DNA of 64,000 nucleotides from Mucilaginibacter inviolabilis (GCF_011089895.1 NZ_JAANAT010000006.1:124001-188000); one strand, 5' to 3'; positions 1-8,791 are shown, counted from the first letter of the stretch. Made by a program: numbers and translations. Notes: a model not told the origin generated them from the letters alone.

Positions 1-1
1 A

Positions 2-646
2 GGAACCATCTGTCTTATTATAGTATCACCACTGCTGTTTTGCTTTATTTTCCTGGGGATATTAATGGGCCGGGGCATGTTTCATAGGGATAACGATACG
101 CTTAACGTGAGCATTATTTCCTTACTCCTGCTCATATTTGTAGCCGATTCGGTTTCCATGCATCATTATGAAAATATGGTGAGTGATAAGATAGTAATCA
201 ATGCCCCTGTAACCGAAGTGTGGAAACATGTGGTGGCCTATAAACGGATAAAAGCCCCTGAAAAATTTTGGCTTTTTAAAATTGGGATGCCAAGCCCCGT
301 TGAATCTACCGCCGACGGTTACTACTTAGGCGCCAAACGCAAATGTATCTTTAGCAATGGTTATGTGTTTGACGAAAAGATAGTAACCTATGATAAGGAT
401 AAAAATCTCACTTTCGATATTACCCATCAACCCCGTGATCCGGAAATAATGGGTCATATCGATATTTTGCGAGGACAGTTTTTATTGAAAGATAATGGCA
501 ACAACACCACTACCCTGGTGGGTAACAGTTGGTACAAGCTATATGTGTTTCCGGCCTGGTATTATGATATCTGGGCGCAAAGCATTACCCGGAATGTACA
601 TATGCGTGTTATGGAGCACATCAAACAACTCAGCGAGGAAAAGTAA
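2..646 (+). CDS. Membrane-anchored SRPBCC (START-like) protein, 5' end outside window
   Basis: The frame is open from base 2, and the codons before the first ATG (base 65) encode a hydrophobic stretch, so the gene probably starts before the window. A second membrane segment follows (VSIISLLLLIFVADSV). The rest resembles the SRPBCC/polyketide-cyclase fold: a first strand of the type VINAPVTEVWKHV, then a beta-rich domain ending in a C-terminal helix (VHMRVMEHIKQL). Such domains bind lipids or other hydrophobic ligands; no substrate can be named. The stop is one base before the next ATG, so it is probably co-transcribed with the luciferase-domain gene. Fold call is moderate; membrane attachment is clear. 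Confidence 0.7.
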   Translation, partial: GTICLIIVSPLLFCFIFLGILMGRGMFHRDNDTLNVSIISLLLLIFVADSVSMHHYENMVSDKIVINAPVTEVWKHVVAYKRIKAPEKFWLFKIGMPSPVESTADGYYLGAKRKCIFSNGYVFDEKIVTYDKDKNLTFDITHQPRDPEIMGHIDILRGQFLLKDNGNNTTTLVGNSWYKLYVFPAWYYDIWAQSITRNVHMRVMEHIKQLSEEK

Positions 647-647
647 T

Positions 648-1088
648 ATGTTTACCTTTATTATAAAATACTTTGGTTTCTTAAAGTTCATTCCAGGGCT
701 GGCTATTGTATTTGATTGCCTGCTTAAAGTATTAACTTTTATAACAAAACCAACATTGCTTGATTGGATGGATGAAATTGAGACCGAAGTTTTAAACTGG
801 GATGGTACATTTGTCAGTATGCATAAATACGGAGGGTTACAACTTAACTACTCCGGGAAAGAAATAGGTCACATACATGGGAACGGATTGTTAGATATGC
901 TACTGAGCCGCGATCAAAAAAAGAGTCTTTTACAACATAACCGCATTATGGATCATCATTCTTTTAAAAATACCGGTTGGATCAGTTTCTACATTTGCAC
1001 AAAAGACGATGCCCAATATGCACTGGAGCTATTAAAACTATCTTACAAAAAAATGAGTAGTGGCAATCATCTGCTAATTACACCATGA
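648..1088 (+). CDS. Luciferase-domain (DUF5519-type) protein
   Basis: The 146-residue product starts at the ATG one base after the preceding stop; an earlier in-frame start at 495 would lie wholly inside that gene and is rejected. A short hydrophobic N-terminus is followed by a domain with HIHGNGLLDMLLSR, a histidine pair (MDHHSF), TGWISFYI and a C-terminal LLKLSYKKM. This order matches the DUF5519/luciferase-domain family as I recall it (H-x-HG-x-x-x-LD near the middle, GW-S-ahead of a final helix). The biochemical role is unknown and the name does not imply light emission. Its last bases overlap the next start (ATGA), so translation is probably coupled. Confidence 0.7.
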   Translation: MFTFIIKYFGFLKFIPGLAIVFDCLLKVLTFITKPTLLDWMDEIETEVLNWDGTFVSMHKYGGLQLNYSGKEIGHIHGNGLLDMLLSRDQKKSLLQHNRIMDHHSFKNTGWISFYICTKDDAQYALELLKLSYKKMSSGNHLLITP

Positions 1089-1513
1089 CACAAACATCCA
1101 TGATCCATATAGAACAAATACGCCCCGAACTCACCTGGCGCCTGCGCCGGCAGGTGCTTTATCCCGAACAAAAACTGCACGAAATGGAAATGGAAGAGGA
1201 TAATCATGGCCTGCATTTTGCCGCTTTTCAAGATAATAACGTGGTGGGTGTTATATCTCTGTTTACTAAAGGCGATGATTACCAGTTCCGTAAATTCGCG
1301 GTCGACGGGGCTGTACAGGGTAAAGGTATCGGTACCCAAATGCTGGCATATATTACAGATTTTGCCCGCACCAACGGTGCTAAAAGATTATGGTGCAATG
1401 CACGGGTAACCGCCATCAGCTTTTACATCAACGCCGGGTTTCAGCACACCGGACAGTTGTTTGCCCGGCAAGGCTTTGAATACGAAATACTGGAAAAATA
1501 TCTTACTCCTTAA
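1085..1513 (+). CDS. GNAT family N-acetyltransferase
   Basis: A 142-residue single-domain GNAT protein. The acetyl-CoA pyrophosphate loop is visible as VQGKGIGTQML (Q/R-x-x-G-x-G), preceded by the strand FRKFAVD and followed by a typical C-terminal AISFYINAGFQHTGQ segment. Residues 1-45 form the acceptor side, with RRQVLYP. The substrate cannot be predicted. It overlaps the luciferase-domain gene by four bases, making it third in a small operon, and its 3' end overlaps the convergent DUF6340 gene by 11 bases. Confidence 0.85.
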   Translation: MTQTSMIHIEQIRPELTWRLRRQVLYPEQKLHEMEMEEDNHGLHFAAFQDNNVVGVISLFTKGDDYQFRKFAVDGAVQGKGIGTQMLAYITDFARTNGAKRLWCNARVTAISFYINAGFQHTGQLFARQGFEYEILEKYLTP

Positions 1514-2369
1514 TCAGCGCTGCAATCAATGTGGTAGCATAATCATTTTGCTGTTTCTGGTTAGATAGCTTGGCCAGGTCAAGCGCCTCGTCAATATCAC
1601 CTTGTGCCTCGTAAACTACAGCCAGGTTATAAGCGGCCCTGCTGGCTTGTTTAAGGTCGGATCCGTCAATAATGGGGTTAAGTATCTTAAAGGCCAAATC
1701 AAACCGTCCTGCCAGGATATAGCGTACAGACAGGGCCATCTGATCGCCCTGGTTATAAAGCGGCCGGTAGTTGGTAATGGTATAAGGCAAATAATCTTTT
1801 AATGCATCAAGCGCTGCATTTCGGGCCGCACCGTCAATAGAATAGCCAAACCTGCCGTCCTGTGGCTCCGTGGCTATACCCTTGAGCTTTTTAAAGAAAA
1901 TACCATTACTTTCATGTAAAGTAAAAGTCACTGTAGCCTTGGTGCTGTAATAAGCTATCTGGGCATTGCCGTCATACTGTACATTATCCAGTATCAGGCC
2001 TGCATTAAAAGCATCAAGCGTTAAAACATAGTTGGCCTTGTATTTGGCCGCCAGGTGTTTTACAGAATCTTTATTAGCGCTAAATGATACAGAGTCTACA
2101 ATACTGGAAATTTTAATACCTGGTAACAATTTCAGTTCTTTCTCGGCCCCGGTTACAGCGCTGTAGGCCGCGGCTTTGAGGGCCATGATCTTTCGCTTGT
2201 TGATGCGGGTTGAATCAAAAACAACATGGTTAACCACCAGGATGCGGGCAGTATCGGTTCTAAATACCAGCTTGGGGGCATAATCAACAGGCACAGTGGC
2301 ATATTGCACCACATTACAAGAGGTTAGCCCTACTATAAATAATATACAAATTAGCTTAATCAGTTTCAC
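1503..2369 (-). CDS. DUF6340-type lipoprotein with TPR-like C-terminus
   Basis: A 288-residue exported lipoprotein. The lipobox GLTSC puts the lipidated cysteine at residue 18, followed by NVVQYATVPVDYAP. The body is beta-rich, and residues about 205-288 look like one or two TPR-type helical pairs (YILAGRFDLAFKILNPI, AAYNLAVVYEAQGDIDEAL). This architecture matches DUF6340, found mainly in Bacteroidota and of unknown function. It is probably anchored in the outer membrane and may act as a scaffold. It is transcribed convergently with the GNAT gene and overlaps its end. Confidence 0.7.
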   Translation of the reverse strand: MKLIKLICILFIVGLTSCNVVQYATVPVDYAPKLVFRTDTARILVVNHVVFDSTRINKRKIMALKAAAYSAVTGAEKELKLLPGIKISSIVDSVSFSANKDSVKHLAAKYKANYVLTLDAFNAGLILDNVQYDGNAQIAYYSTKATVTFTLHESNGIFFKKLKGIATEPQDGRFGYSIDGAARNAALDALKDYLPYTITNYRPLYNQGDQMALSVRYILAGRFDLAFKILNPIIDGSDLKQASRAAYNLAVVYEAQGDIDEALDLAKLSNQKQQNDYATTLIAALIKE

Positions 2370-2609
2370 GGCGTGGGGTAAATTATAGATGGATGTAAAA
2401 TTAAGAAACTACAATGAATTTGAAATGAATATTAATGTGGCATTAATGTAAAACCTACAGTTAATCACAACTAATTAATCAAGTGGCTTAAATTTTACAT
2501 ATTTCAAAAAAAAACGCTAATGCTCTAACATTAGTATTAAATTAATAATAAAAACGTGTTTTTATTTCCATTGTGGCAGGCTATTTTAGGGCTTTAACAT
2601 CTACTTTGC

Positions 2610-2617
2610 TATATTTG
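2610..2617 (+). promoter_or_regulatory. Candidate -7 element (TATATTTG) for the M42 peptidase gene
   Basis: TATATTTG fits the Bacteroidota -7 consensus TAnnTTTG and lies 32 bases before the ATG at 2649. No convincing TTTG at -33 is seen; only a T-rich stretch at about 2584. The 5' leader would be short and has no clear Shine-Dalgarno, which is usual in this phylum. Confidence 0.4.
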
Positions 2618-2648
2618 CTTATTACTAAAAAATAGTTTGCTAAAAAAT

Positions 2649-3764
2649 ATGGCTAAAAAAAAATCTGATGCCTCAACGCATACTCCCATCGTAAACGAAA
2701 CCTCTCTTTCATTTTTTGAAAAATATATAAACAACCCTTCTCCTACCGGTTTTGAATGGAAAGGCCAGGAATTATGGCTCGATTATCTCAAACCGTATAT
2801 CGATACCCATTATGTAGATAATTACGGTACCGCGGTAGGTGTTATCAATCCAAAGGCCGATTATAAAGTAGTTATAGAAGCCCATGCTGATGAAATATCC
2901 TGGTTTGTAAATTATATTACCAATGACGGATTAATCTATGTGATCCGCAACGGTGGTTCAGACCATCAGATAGCTCCTTCCAAAAGGGTGAACATACATA
3001 CCGATAAAGGTGTAGTAAAAGCTGTTTTCGGCTGGCCGGCAATTCATACCCGTTTGGGCGGCGATAAAGAAGAAGCGCCAACCTTAAAAAACATTTTTCT
3101 TGATTGTGGATGCACATCGAAAGAAGAAGTAGAAAACCTGGGCATCCATGTAGGTTGCGTAATTACCTACGAGGATGAGTTTATGATCCTGAATGATCGT
3201 TATTATGTTGGTCGGGCCTTGGATAACCGAGCAGGCGGCTTTATGATAGCAGAGGTTGCCCGTTTATTAAAAGAAAATAAAGTAAAACTACCTTTCGGTT
3301 TATATATCGTAAATGCGGTACAGGAAGAAATAGGTTTACGCGGTGCTGAAATGATAGCCAGTAAAATAGAACCTGATGTAGCCATTGTAACCGATGTTAC
3401 ACATGATACACAAACGCCCATGATCAACAAAATAACCCAGGGTGATTTGGCTTGCGGTAAAGGTCCGGTGGTATCATATGCGCCTGCGATTCAAAACAAT
3501 TTTAACAAGCTGCTCATTGAAACAGCCCAAAAAGCTAATATCCCTTTTCAGCGCCAGGCCTCATCACGTTCAACCGGCACCGATACCGATGCATTCGCTT
3601 ATTCAAATGAAGGTGTACCTTCGGTATTAATATCTTTACCGCTAAGATACATGCATACCACTGTTGAAATGATCCATAAAGAAGACGTAGATAATGTGAT
3701 ACGCCTCATTTATGAATTATTATTGAATATCAAAGCCGGTCAGGATTTCAGATATATCAAATAA
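2649..3764 (+). CDS. M42 family metallopeptidase
   Basis: A 371-residue cytoplasmic co-catalytic metallo-aminopeptidase (glutamyl aminopeptidase/FrvX-like). Ligands and catalytic residues of the family are present: H79 and D81 in EAHADEI, D192 in RALDNRAGG, the acid pair E226-E227 in VQEEIGLRG, D249 in VTDVTHD, and H336 in LRYMHTTVEM. The ATG at 2649 is preferred over an upstream TTG at 2637 because it begins the basic MAKKKSD terminus and lies closer to the promoter-distance expected. Family length is normal (about 350-370). It likely trims peptides. It appears to be monocistronic. Confidence 0.9.
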   Translation: MAKKKSDASTHTPIVNETSLSFFEKYINNPSPTGFEWKGQELWLDYLKPYIDTHYVDNYGTAVGVINPKADYKVVIEAHADEISWFVNYITNDGLIYVIRNGGSDHQIAPSKRVNIHTDKGVVKAVFGWPAIHTRLGGDKEEAPTLKNIFLDCGCTSKEEVENLGIHVGCVITYEDEFMILNDRYYVGRALDNRAGGFMIAEVARLLKENKVKLPFGLYIVNAVQEEIGLRGAEMIASKIEPDVAIVTDVTHDTQTPMINKITQGDLACGKGPVVSYAPAIQNNFNKLLIETAQKANIPFQRQASSRSTGTDTDAFAYSNEGVPSVLISLPLRYMHTTVEMIHKEDVDNVIRLIYELLLNIKAGQDFRYIK

Positions 3765-3863
3765 TTAATGCTTTTTTTAAAACAATTTCATTAATAGATT
3801 GATTTCACTATAAAAATTTATGCAAGGGCATATAGTTATTTCAAAATACCCCAAAGTATATTT

Positions 3864-4766
3864 ATGAAACCAACACTCCTTATTTTGGCCGCGGGAATGG
3901 CCAGCCGTTATGGCAGTATGAAACAAGTTGACGGCTTTGGCCCCAACGGAGAAACAATTATCGACTATTCCATCTATGATGCTATAAAAGCGGGTTTTGG
4001 GAAAGTTAGTTTCATTATCCGTGAAGAATTCGCCGATAATTTTAAGGCTATTTTTGAGCCCAAACTTAAAGGACGTATCGAAACTGATTATGTTTACCAA
4101 AGTTTTGATTTAACCCCTTTTGGTATCGATAAAACCATCGAACGCGCCAAACCATGGGGTACAGCCCACGCCGTACTTGCCGCACGTGATCAGATTCATG
4201 AGCCTTTTTGCGTGATCAATGCTGATGATTTTTATGGTTATGATTCATTTGAAAAAATGGCCAAATTTTTAACCACCGAAGTTTCTGATGATACCTATTC
4301 ATTGATCGGTTACCAGATTGACCGGACCTTGTCTGACTATGGCTCGGTATCTCGCGGTGTTTGTAAGGTTGATGACGAAGGCAACATGGTGGAGATTAAC
4401 GAGCGCACCGAGGTTTATTTTAAAGAAGACGGCAGCGTAGCTTACAAAGACACTACCGGAGAACACGCCTTATCAAACGACACCCGTGTATCTATGAACT
4501 TCTGGGGCTTTACACCAGCCATATTTAAGCAAAGCCTGCACATGTTTCAGGAGTTTGTGGAGGCTAATGAAAATAATCCCAAATCAGAATTCTTTATACC
4601 ACTGGCAGCTGATGGATTGATCAAAAGCGGTGAGGCTTCATTCAAAGTTATCCCTACCGGTTCAAAATGGTTCGGTGTAACTTATAAAGAGGACAAACCT
4701 ATTGTACAAAAAAGCATATCAGAACTGGTGAATAACGGTACCTATCCATCAACTCTTTGGGATTAA
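3864..4766 (+). CDS. Sugar-phosphate nucleotidyltransferase family protein
   Basis: A 300-residue nucleotidyltransferase fold. The N-terminal signature is LILAAGMASRYGSMKQVDGF (G-x-G/A-x-R...K), the metal-site aspartates are in VINADDFYG, and PWGTAHAVL matches the GTA nucleotide-specificity segment. The C-terminal part ends with SKWFGVTYKEDKP, typical of a Bacteroidota clade of predicted nucleotidyltransferases. It should transfer an NMP to a sugar phosphate; the sugar and nucleotide are not determined, and no sugar pathway genes are adjacent. A strong hairpin terminator follows 20 bases after the stop. Confidence 0.8.
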   Translation: MKPTLLILAAGMASRYGSMKQVDGFGPNGETIIDYSIYDAIKAGFGKVSFIIREEFADNFKAIFEPKLKGRIETDYVYQSFDLTPFGIDKTIERAKPWGTAHAVLAARDQIHEPFCVINADDFYGYDSFEKMAKFLTTEVSDDTYSLIGYQIDRTLSDYGSVSRGVCKVDDEGNMVEINERTEVYFKEDGSVAYKDTTGEHALSNDTRVSMNFWGFTPAIFKQSLHMFQEFVEANENNPKSEFFIPLAADGLIKSGEASFKVIPTGSKWFGVTYKEDKPIVQKSISELVNNGTYPSTLWD

Positions 4767-4785
4767 TTACCCCTTTACCATATTT

Positions 4786-4812
4786 AAAAATCCCGCCCCG
4801 TGCGGGATTTTT
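4786..4812 (+). terminator. Intrinsic terminator after the nucleotidyltransferase gene
   Basis: An 11-bp perfect stem (AAAAATCCCGC / GCGGGATTTTT) with a 5-nt loop is followed by a T-rich tail (TTTTTTGTTTTTA). Confidence 0.85.
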
Positions 4813-4833
4813 TGTTTTTATATATGCCAATTT

Positions 4834-4915
4834 TTGTCATCCTGAACGCAGTGAAGGATCTGTTATGCAATAAGCAGGGCTGATTAGTAGATTCTTCGTT
4901 CCTCAGAATGACAAA
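4834..4915. repeat. TGTCATCCTGA-type imperfect palindrome
   Basis: The outer arms TTTGTCATCCTGA and TCAGAATGACAAA enclose GAAGGATCTG and its partner AGATTCTTC. It sits between the two terminators of convergent genes. Related elements occur at 7874, 31373, 33125 and 62801. Confidence 0.75.
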
Positions 4916-4928
4916 TAATAAATAGCAG

Positions 4929-4964
4929 AAAAGCCCGGTTCAGGAAAATCCTGACCGGGCTTTT
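4929..4964 (-). terminator. dnaK terminator
   Basis: The inverted repeat AAAAGCCCGGTTCAGGA / TCCTGACCGGGCTTTT has one bulged base. On the minus strand it lies about 20 bases past the dnaK stop and ends in a T run. Confidence 0.8.
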
Positions 4965-4985
4965 TATTATTCAACAACACTTATT

Positions 4986-6896
4986 TTATTTAGTATCGTC
5001 TTTTACTTCTTCAAAGTCAACATCGGTTACGGTATCGCCTTGATCCTGTGGGCCTGCGCCTGGAGCACCTTCGGCACCTGGCTGGCCTGCTTCGGCAGAG
5101 GCTTTGTACATCTCTTCAGATGCAGTAGCCCATGCAGCATTCAGTTCGGTTTGAGCAGCTTCGATAGCGTCAAAGTTTTTAGAAGCATAAGCCTCTTTTA
5201 ACTTGGTTAAACCAGCTTCGATAGGACCTTTTTTGTCGGCTGAAATTTTGTCACCGTATTCTTTCAGTTGTTTTTCTGTCGAGAAGATCAGGGCATCAGC
5301 AGCGTTCAGTTTTTCAACTTCTTCTTTTGCTTTTTTGTCAGCATCAGCGTTAGCTTCAGCTTCGTCCTTCATCTTTTTGATCTCGGCATCAGTTAAACCA
5401 GAAGAAGCTTCGATACGGATCTTTTGTTCTTTACCGGTTGCTTTATCTTTAGCAGATACGTGTAATATACCATTGGCGTCGATATCAAAAGTTACTTCGA
5501 TCTGAGGCACACCGCGAGGTGCTGGTGGTATACCATCCAGGTGGAAACGACCTATAGTACGGTTACCCGCAGCCATTGGGCGCTCACCTTGTAATATGTG
5601 GATCTCAACAGATGGCTGGCTATCAGACGCAGTTGAGAATGTTTCAGATTTTTTAGTTGGGATAGTTGTGTTTGACTCAATCAATTTGGTCATTACACCA
5701 CCCATAGTTTCAATACCTAATGAAAGCGGGGTAACATCTAACAGCAACACATCTTTAACCTCACCGGTTAATACACCACCTTGAATAGCAGCACCAATAG
5801 CTACAACCTCATCAGGGTTAACACCTTTTGAAGGTGCTTTGCCAAAGAATTTTTCAACAGCTTCCTGTATAGCAGGGATACGGGTTGAACCACCTACCAG
5901 GATAACTTCGTCGATATCTGAAGTACTTAAGCCAGCATTTTTCAAAGCTGATTTACATGGGTCGATAGTACGTTTGATCAGGCTATCTGCCAGTTGTTCA
6001 AATTTAGCACGGGTTAAAGTTTTAACTAAGTGCTTTGGCATACCATCAACAGCAGTGATGTATGGTAAGTTAATTTCTGTTTGTGCAGAGCTTGATAACT
6101 CAATTTTAGCTTTCTCGGCAGATTCTTTTAAACGTTGTAAAGCCATTGGATCTTTACGCAGATCAATACCTTCGTCGCTTTTAAATTCATCAGCCAACCA
6201 GTCGATAATTACCTGGTCAAAGTCATCACCACCTAAGTGAGTATCACCATCGGTTGATTTTACTTCGAATACACCGTCACCTAATTCCAGGATAGATACG
6301 TCATGTGTACCACCACCGCAGTCAAATACCGCGATTTTCATATCCTTGTGTGCTTTATCAAAGCCATAAGCTAAGGCAGCAGCAGTAGGTTCGTTAATGA
6401 TACGACGTACTTTTAAACCTGCAATTTCGCCGGCTTCTTTAGTAGCCTGACGCTGAGCATCGTTAAAGTAAGCTGGTACGGTAATAACCGCTTCAGTTAC
6501 TTCGGTACCCAAAAAGTCTTCAGCAGTTTTCTTCATTTTTTGAAGGATCATCGCTGAGATCTCTTGCGGAGTGTATTTACGGTCGCCAATTTCAACACGC
6601 GGAGTGTTGTTATCGCCTTTTACTACCTTGTAAGGTACGCGGGCTGCTTCACTTGTAACTTCGTTAAACTGGTTACCCATAAAGCGTTTGATTGACGATA
6701 TGGTTTTTGTAGGGTTGGTGATGGCCTGACGTTTTGCAGGGTCGCCAACTTTACGCTCGCCGTTGTCAATAAAAGCTACTACGGACGGCGTAGTACGTTT
6801 TCCCTCGCTGTTAGCAATAACTACAGGCTCATTACCTTCCATTACAGCTACGCAGGAGTTTGTTGTTCCTAAGTCGATTCCAATTATTTTAGACAT
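4986..6896 (-). CDS. dnaK: Molecular chaperone DnaK (Hsp70)
   Basis: A full-length 636-residue Hsp70. The ATPase domain has IIGIDLGTTNSCVAV at the start, IINEPTAAALAYGFD, the phosphate-2 motif VFDCGGGTHDVSIL, and VILVGGSTRIPAIQ. The linker is DVLLLDVTPLSLG at about residue 385, followed by the beta substrate-binding domain and helical lid; the tail ends DVDFEEVKDDTK. It folds nascent and stress-denatured proteins in the cytoplasm with DnaJ and GrpE, which are not adjacent here. It stands alone between terminators, and the upstream region has a sigma54-like site (see 6943). Confidence 0.98.
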   Translation of the reverse strand: MSKIIGIDLGTTNSCVAVMEGNEPVVIANSEGKRTTPSVVAFIDNGERKVGDPAKRQAITNPTKTISSIKRFMGNQFNEVTSEAARVPYKVVKGDNNTPRVEIGDRKYTPQEISAMILQKMKKTAEDFLGTEVTEAVITVPAYFNDAQRQATKEAGEIAGLKVRRIINEPTAAALAYGFDKAHKDMKIAVFDCGGGTHDVSILELGDGVFEVKSTDGDTHLGGDDFDQVIIDWLADEFKSDEGIDLRKDPMALQRLKESAEKAKIELSSSAQTEINLPYITAVDGMPKHLVKTLTRAKFEQLADSLIKRTIDPCKSALKNAGLSTSDIDEVILVGGSTRIPAIQEAVEKFFGKAPSKGVNPDEVVAIGAAIQGGVLTGEVKDVLLLDVTPLSLGIETMGGVMTKLIESNTTIPTKKSETFSTASDSQPSVEIHILQGERPMAAGNRTIGRFHLDGIPPAPRGVPQIEVTFDIDANGILHVSAKDKATGKEQKIRIEASSGLTDAEIKKMKDEAEANADADKKAKEEVEKLNAADALIFSTEKQLKEYGDKISADKKGPIEAGLTKLKEAYASKNFDAIEAAQTELNAAWATASEEMYKASAEAGQPGAEGAPGAGPQDQGDTVTDVDFEEVKDDTK

Positions 6897-6942
6897 ATGA
6901 TTGTTTTACTTGATTTAATATTTTACTAACTACTGCTATTTA

Positions 6943-6958
6943 TCAACGTTTGTGCCAA
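6943..6958 (-). promoter_or_regulatory. Candidate sigma54-type promoter for dnaK
   Basis: On the minus strand the sequence reads TTGGCAC, five bases (AAACG), then TTGAT. This matches the sigma54 consensus TGGCAC-N5-TTGCA, with the GG and the -12 dinucleotide separated by ten bases. The -12 dinucleotide is GA rather than the conserved GC, which is the main weakness. The start would fall near 6931, giving a leader of about 35 nt to the dnaK ATG. Confidence 0.35.
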
Positions 6959-7093
6959 TAGCTATTTGGCAGTATATATAGTCAGGATGACAAATATTGC
7001 GTCAGAAATGCTATACACATTGGTGACAGGTTGGCAGAAATTATAGCTAAAGGCAGAAGGTCCGAAGCCTAAAGCTGTTTTGAAATTAAATCC

Positions 7094-7101
7094 TATCTTT
7101 G
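7094..7101 (+). promoter_or_regulatory. Candidate -7 element (TATCTTTG) for the GNAT gene
   Basis: This is an exact TAnnTTTG match. No TTTG lies at the expected -33 distance; the nearest TTTTG is only 11 bases upstream. The leader to the ATG at 7252 would be about 150 nt and contains a 14-bp palindrome. Confidence 0.35.
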
Positions 7102-7251
7102 TATCATTAAATAAACGCCTCTGTTACTTAACACATTCAACACGCACATTACGCTGCCTGGAATTGCATAACAAAAGCCTGGTATACCAGGTTTAGCCTT
7201 CACTTTAAAAAAGAGAACAGTTTTTCTATTGTTATTTAATTCCATCATTAC

Positions 7252-7773
7252 ATGTTTTTTATCGAATCTGAACGGTTACGATTGATACCGTTAACACACC
7301 ATCAATTGCAATTAATGCATACTGACAGGCCGGCTATGGAACTATCCTTGGGCTTAAATCCATCTGCCATGTTGATAGATCCGCTTTATCAGCACGAAAT
7401 AGATGACGCTATGATCAATTTCTGGCTCCCTAAAACGCTGGAATACCCGGAACAATATAAATGGTACACCAATTGGGAGATAGTGCTGAAGAATACGAAT
7501 ACTTCCATCGGTGGAATGGGATTTGGCGGCGAGCCCAACGAAAAAGGAGAAGTAGAAACTGGCTATATGATAGATGGCAACCATCACAACAAAGGTTACG
7601 CTACCGAGGCGTTGAGAACGATGATACAATGGGCTTTCGGTCATGACGCAGTGCAAGCAATAGTTATACGCACCTTTGCTGATAACCTGCCATCAAGAAA
7701 AATGATGGACAAATGTGGGTTTAAACAGGTCGATGATATAGATGGGTTGTTGACCTATAGGTTGAGGAGATAA
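7252..7773 (+). CDS. GNAT family N-acetyltransferase (RimJ/RimL-type)
   Basis: A 173-residue acetyltransferase of the Acetyltransf_3 type. It opens with ESERLRLIPLT, has the strand pair IGGMGFGGEPNEKGEVETGYMI, the acetyl-CoA loop HHNKGYATEALRTMIQWAF, and the closing NLPSRKMMDKCGFKQVDD, all typical of RimJ/RimL-like enzymes. Proteins of this type acetylate ribosomal protein N-termini or small molecules; the substrate here is unknown. It is transcribed divergently from dnaK and appears monocistronic. Confidence 0.85.
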   Translation: MFFIESERLRLIPLTHHQLQLMHTDRPAMELSLGLNPSAMLIDPLYQHEIDDAMINFWLPKTLEYPEQYKWYTNWEIVLKNTNTSIGGMGFGGEPNEKGEVETGYMIDGNHHNKGYATEALRTMIQWAFGHDAVQAIVIRTFADNLPSRKMMDKCGFKQVDDIDGLLTYRLRR

Positions 7774-7873
7774 GTAGGGTGTGATGCTATGCGTTATAAA
7801 GTCCAAGCTCTCTAAGGATAAAACAGCCTGCTATACTTTATACTGAATATTCGCTCAATCATCCATAAAGGAT

Positions 7874-7958
7874 ATGTCATTGCGAGCGTAGCGTGGCAAT
7901 CTCCTCACTTGCATTGAATGCGAGGAGATTGCTTCGTCGTTCCTCCTCGCAATGACAT
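7874..7958. repeat. TGTCATTGCGAG nested palindrome
   Basis: The outer arms are ATGTCATTGCGAG and CTCGCAATGACAT. The inner arms GCAATCTCCTC and GAGGAGATTGC form a second stem. The same family as 4834 and 31373 by end sequence, but with a different core. Confidence 0.8.
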
Positions 7959-8056
7959 GACGCGATAGATACTCTCCGAGCCTCATTCTTTCGTGCCTCG
8001 CAATGACGCGTTTCTATTATATTAGACCAAGGTTAAGACAAAATACTTTAAAACAA

Positions 8057-8089
8057 AAAAAGGCCTTGCTCAAATGAGCAAGGCCTTTT
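8057..8089 (-). terminator. Terminator of the ribosomal operon after rplQ
   Basis: A 15-bp near-perfect stem (AAAAGGCCTTGCTCA / TGAGCAAGGCCTTTT) begins 20 bases beyond the rplQ stop and is followed on the minus strand by a T run. Confidence 0.9.
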
Positions 8090-8108
8090 AGTATTAAGGG
8101 ATTTAAAA

Positions 8109-8699
8109 TTATTCTCCTTTTTCAGCGTTCTCCTCGTTTTCTGGAGTTGCAGTAGCTTCAGCAGCCGGAGTTTCAGTAGCTTCAGCAACTGGTGCTTCTG
8201 CTTTAACTTCTTCTTCAACAACTTTTGCTTCTTCAACAGGAGCAGTTTCTTTAGCAGGCGCTGCTTTTGCTTTAGCACCAGAACCACCACGACGACGGGT
8301 TGATTTTTTAGCTGCAGCTGCAGTATCAACACCATAAACAGTGTTGTAGTCTACTAATTCGATGATAGCCATTTCAGCGTTATCGCCTAAACGGTTCTCT
8401 AACTTCACGATACGGGTGTAACCACCTGGGCGGGTAGCAATTTTCTCAGCAATTTCGCGGAATAAAATAGTAACCGCGTCTTTGTCTTGTAAATAGCTAA
8501 ACACCGTACGACGAGAGTGAGTAGTATCGTTTTTTGATTTTGTTAAAAGTGGCTCAACATAACCGCGTAAAACTTTTGCTTTTGCTAATGTTGTAGTGAT
8601 ACGCTTGTGTAAAATAAGCGAAGTTGCCATGTTAGCCAGCATCGCTTTGCGGTGGCTGGTAGTACGGCCTAAGTGATTGTTTTTGTTTCCGTGTCTCAT
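8109..8699 (-). CDS. rplQ: 50S ribosomal protein L17 with long acidic tail
   Basis: Residues 1-118 are a standard L17 (MRHGNKNNHLGRTTSHRKAM at the start, ENRLGDNAEMAIIELVDYN at the end of the core). Residues 119-196 form a low-complexity Ala/Glu/Lys/Pro tail, so the protein is much longer than the 116-130 residues of Proteobacterial L17; long tails are seen in other Bacteroidota. It is the last gene of the operon and is separated from rpoA by a hairpin terminator at 8792. Confidence 0.97.
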   Translation of the reverse strand: MRHGNKNNHLGRTTSHRKAMLANMATSLILHKRITTTLAKAKVLRGYVEPLLTKSKNDTTHSRRTVFSYLQDKDAVTILFREIAEKIATRPGGYTRIVKLENRLGDNAEMAIIELVDYNTVYGVDTAAAAKKSTRRRGGSGAKAKAAPAKETAPVEEAKVVEEEVKAEAPVAEATETPAAEATATPENEENAEKGE

Positions 8700-8791
8700 T
8701 GTTATTAAATTATTTCACGTGCATACCGTCCGGCGATAAAATCAAGCCTTCGGAATTATGCCTTCGCTAATTGTTTATTATTATATAAATA

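Larger units (their letters stand above)
6897..7251. other. Divergent spacer between dnaK and a GNAT gene
   Basis: This 355-bp divergent region holds a sigma54-like site facing dnaK, two CTGCCAA motifs on the minus strand (about 65 bp apart), a consensus -7 box facing right at 7094, and the perfect palindrome CCTGGTATACCAGG at 7178-7191. No gene is seen in it. Confidence 0.6.
7774..8108. other. Convergent spacer with palindromic repeat and rplQ terminator
   Basis: This 335-bp spacer contains a complete TGTCATTGCGAG palindrome (7874-7958), a partial third copy of its end (CCTCGCAATGACGCG, about 7996-8010), and the rplQ terminator. No gene is seen. Confidence 0.7.

Noticed and set aside
495..647. 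Upstream start for the luciferase-domain gene
   Set aside because: It lies wholly inside the preceding gene; the ATG at 648 directly follows that gene's stop and gives a family-like N-terminus.
7040..7060. Plus-strand sigma54-like site TTGGCAG before the GNAT gene
   Set aside because: The GG-to-GC distance is eleven bases instead of ten and the -24 block is poor.
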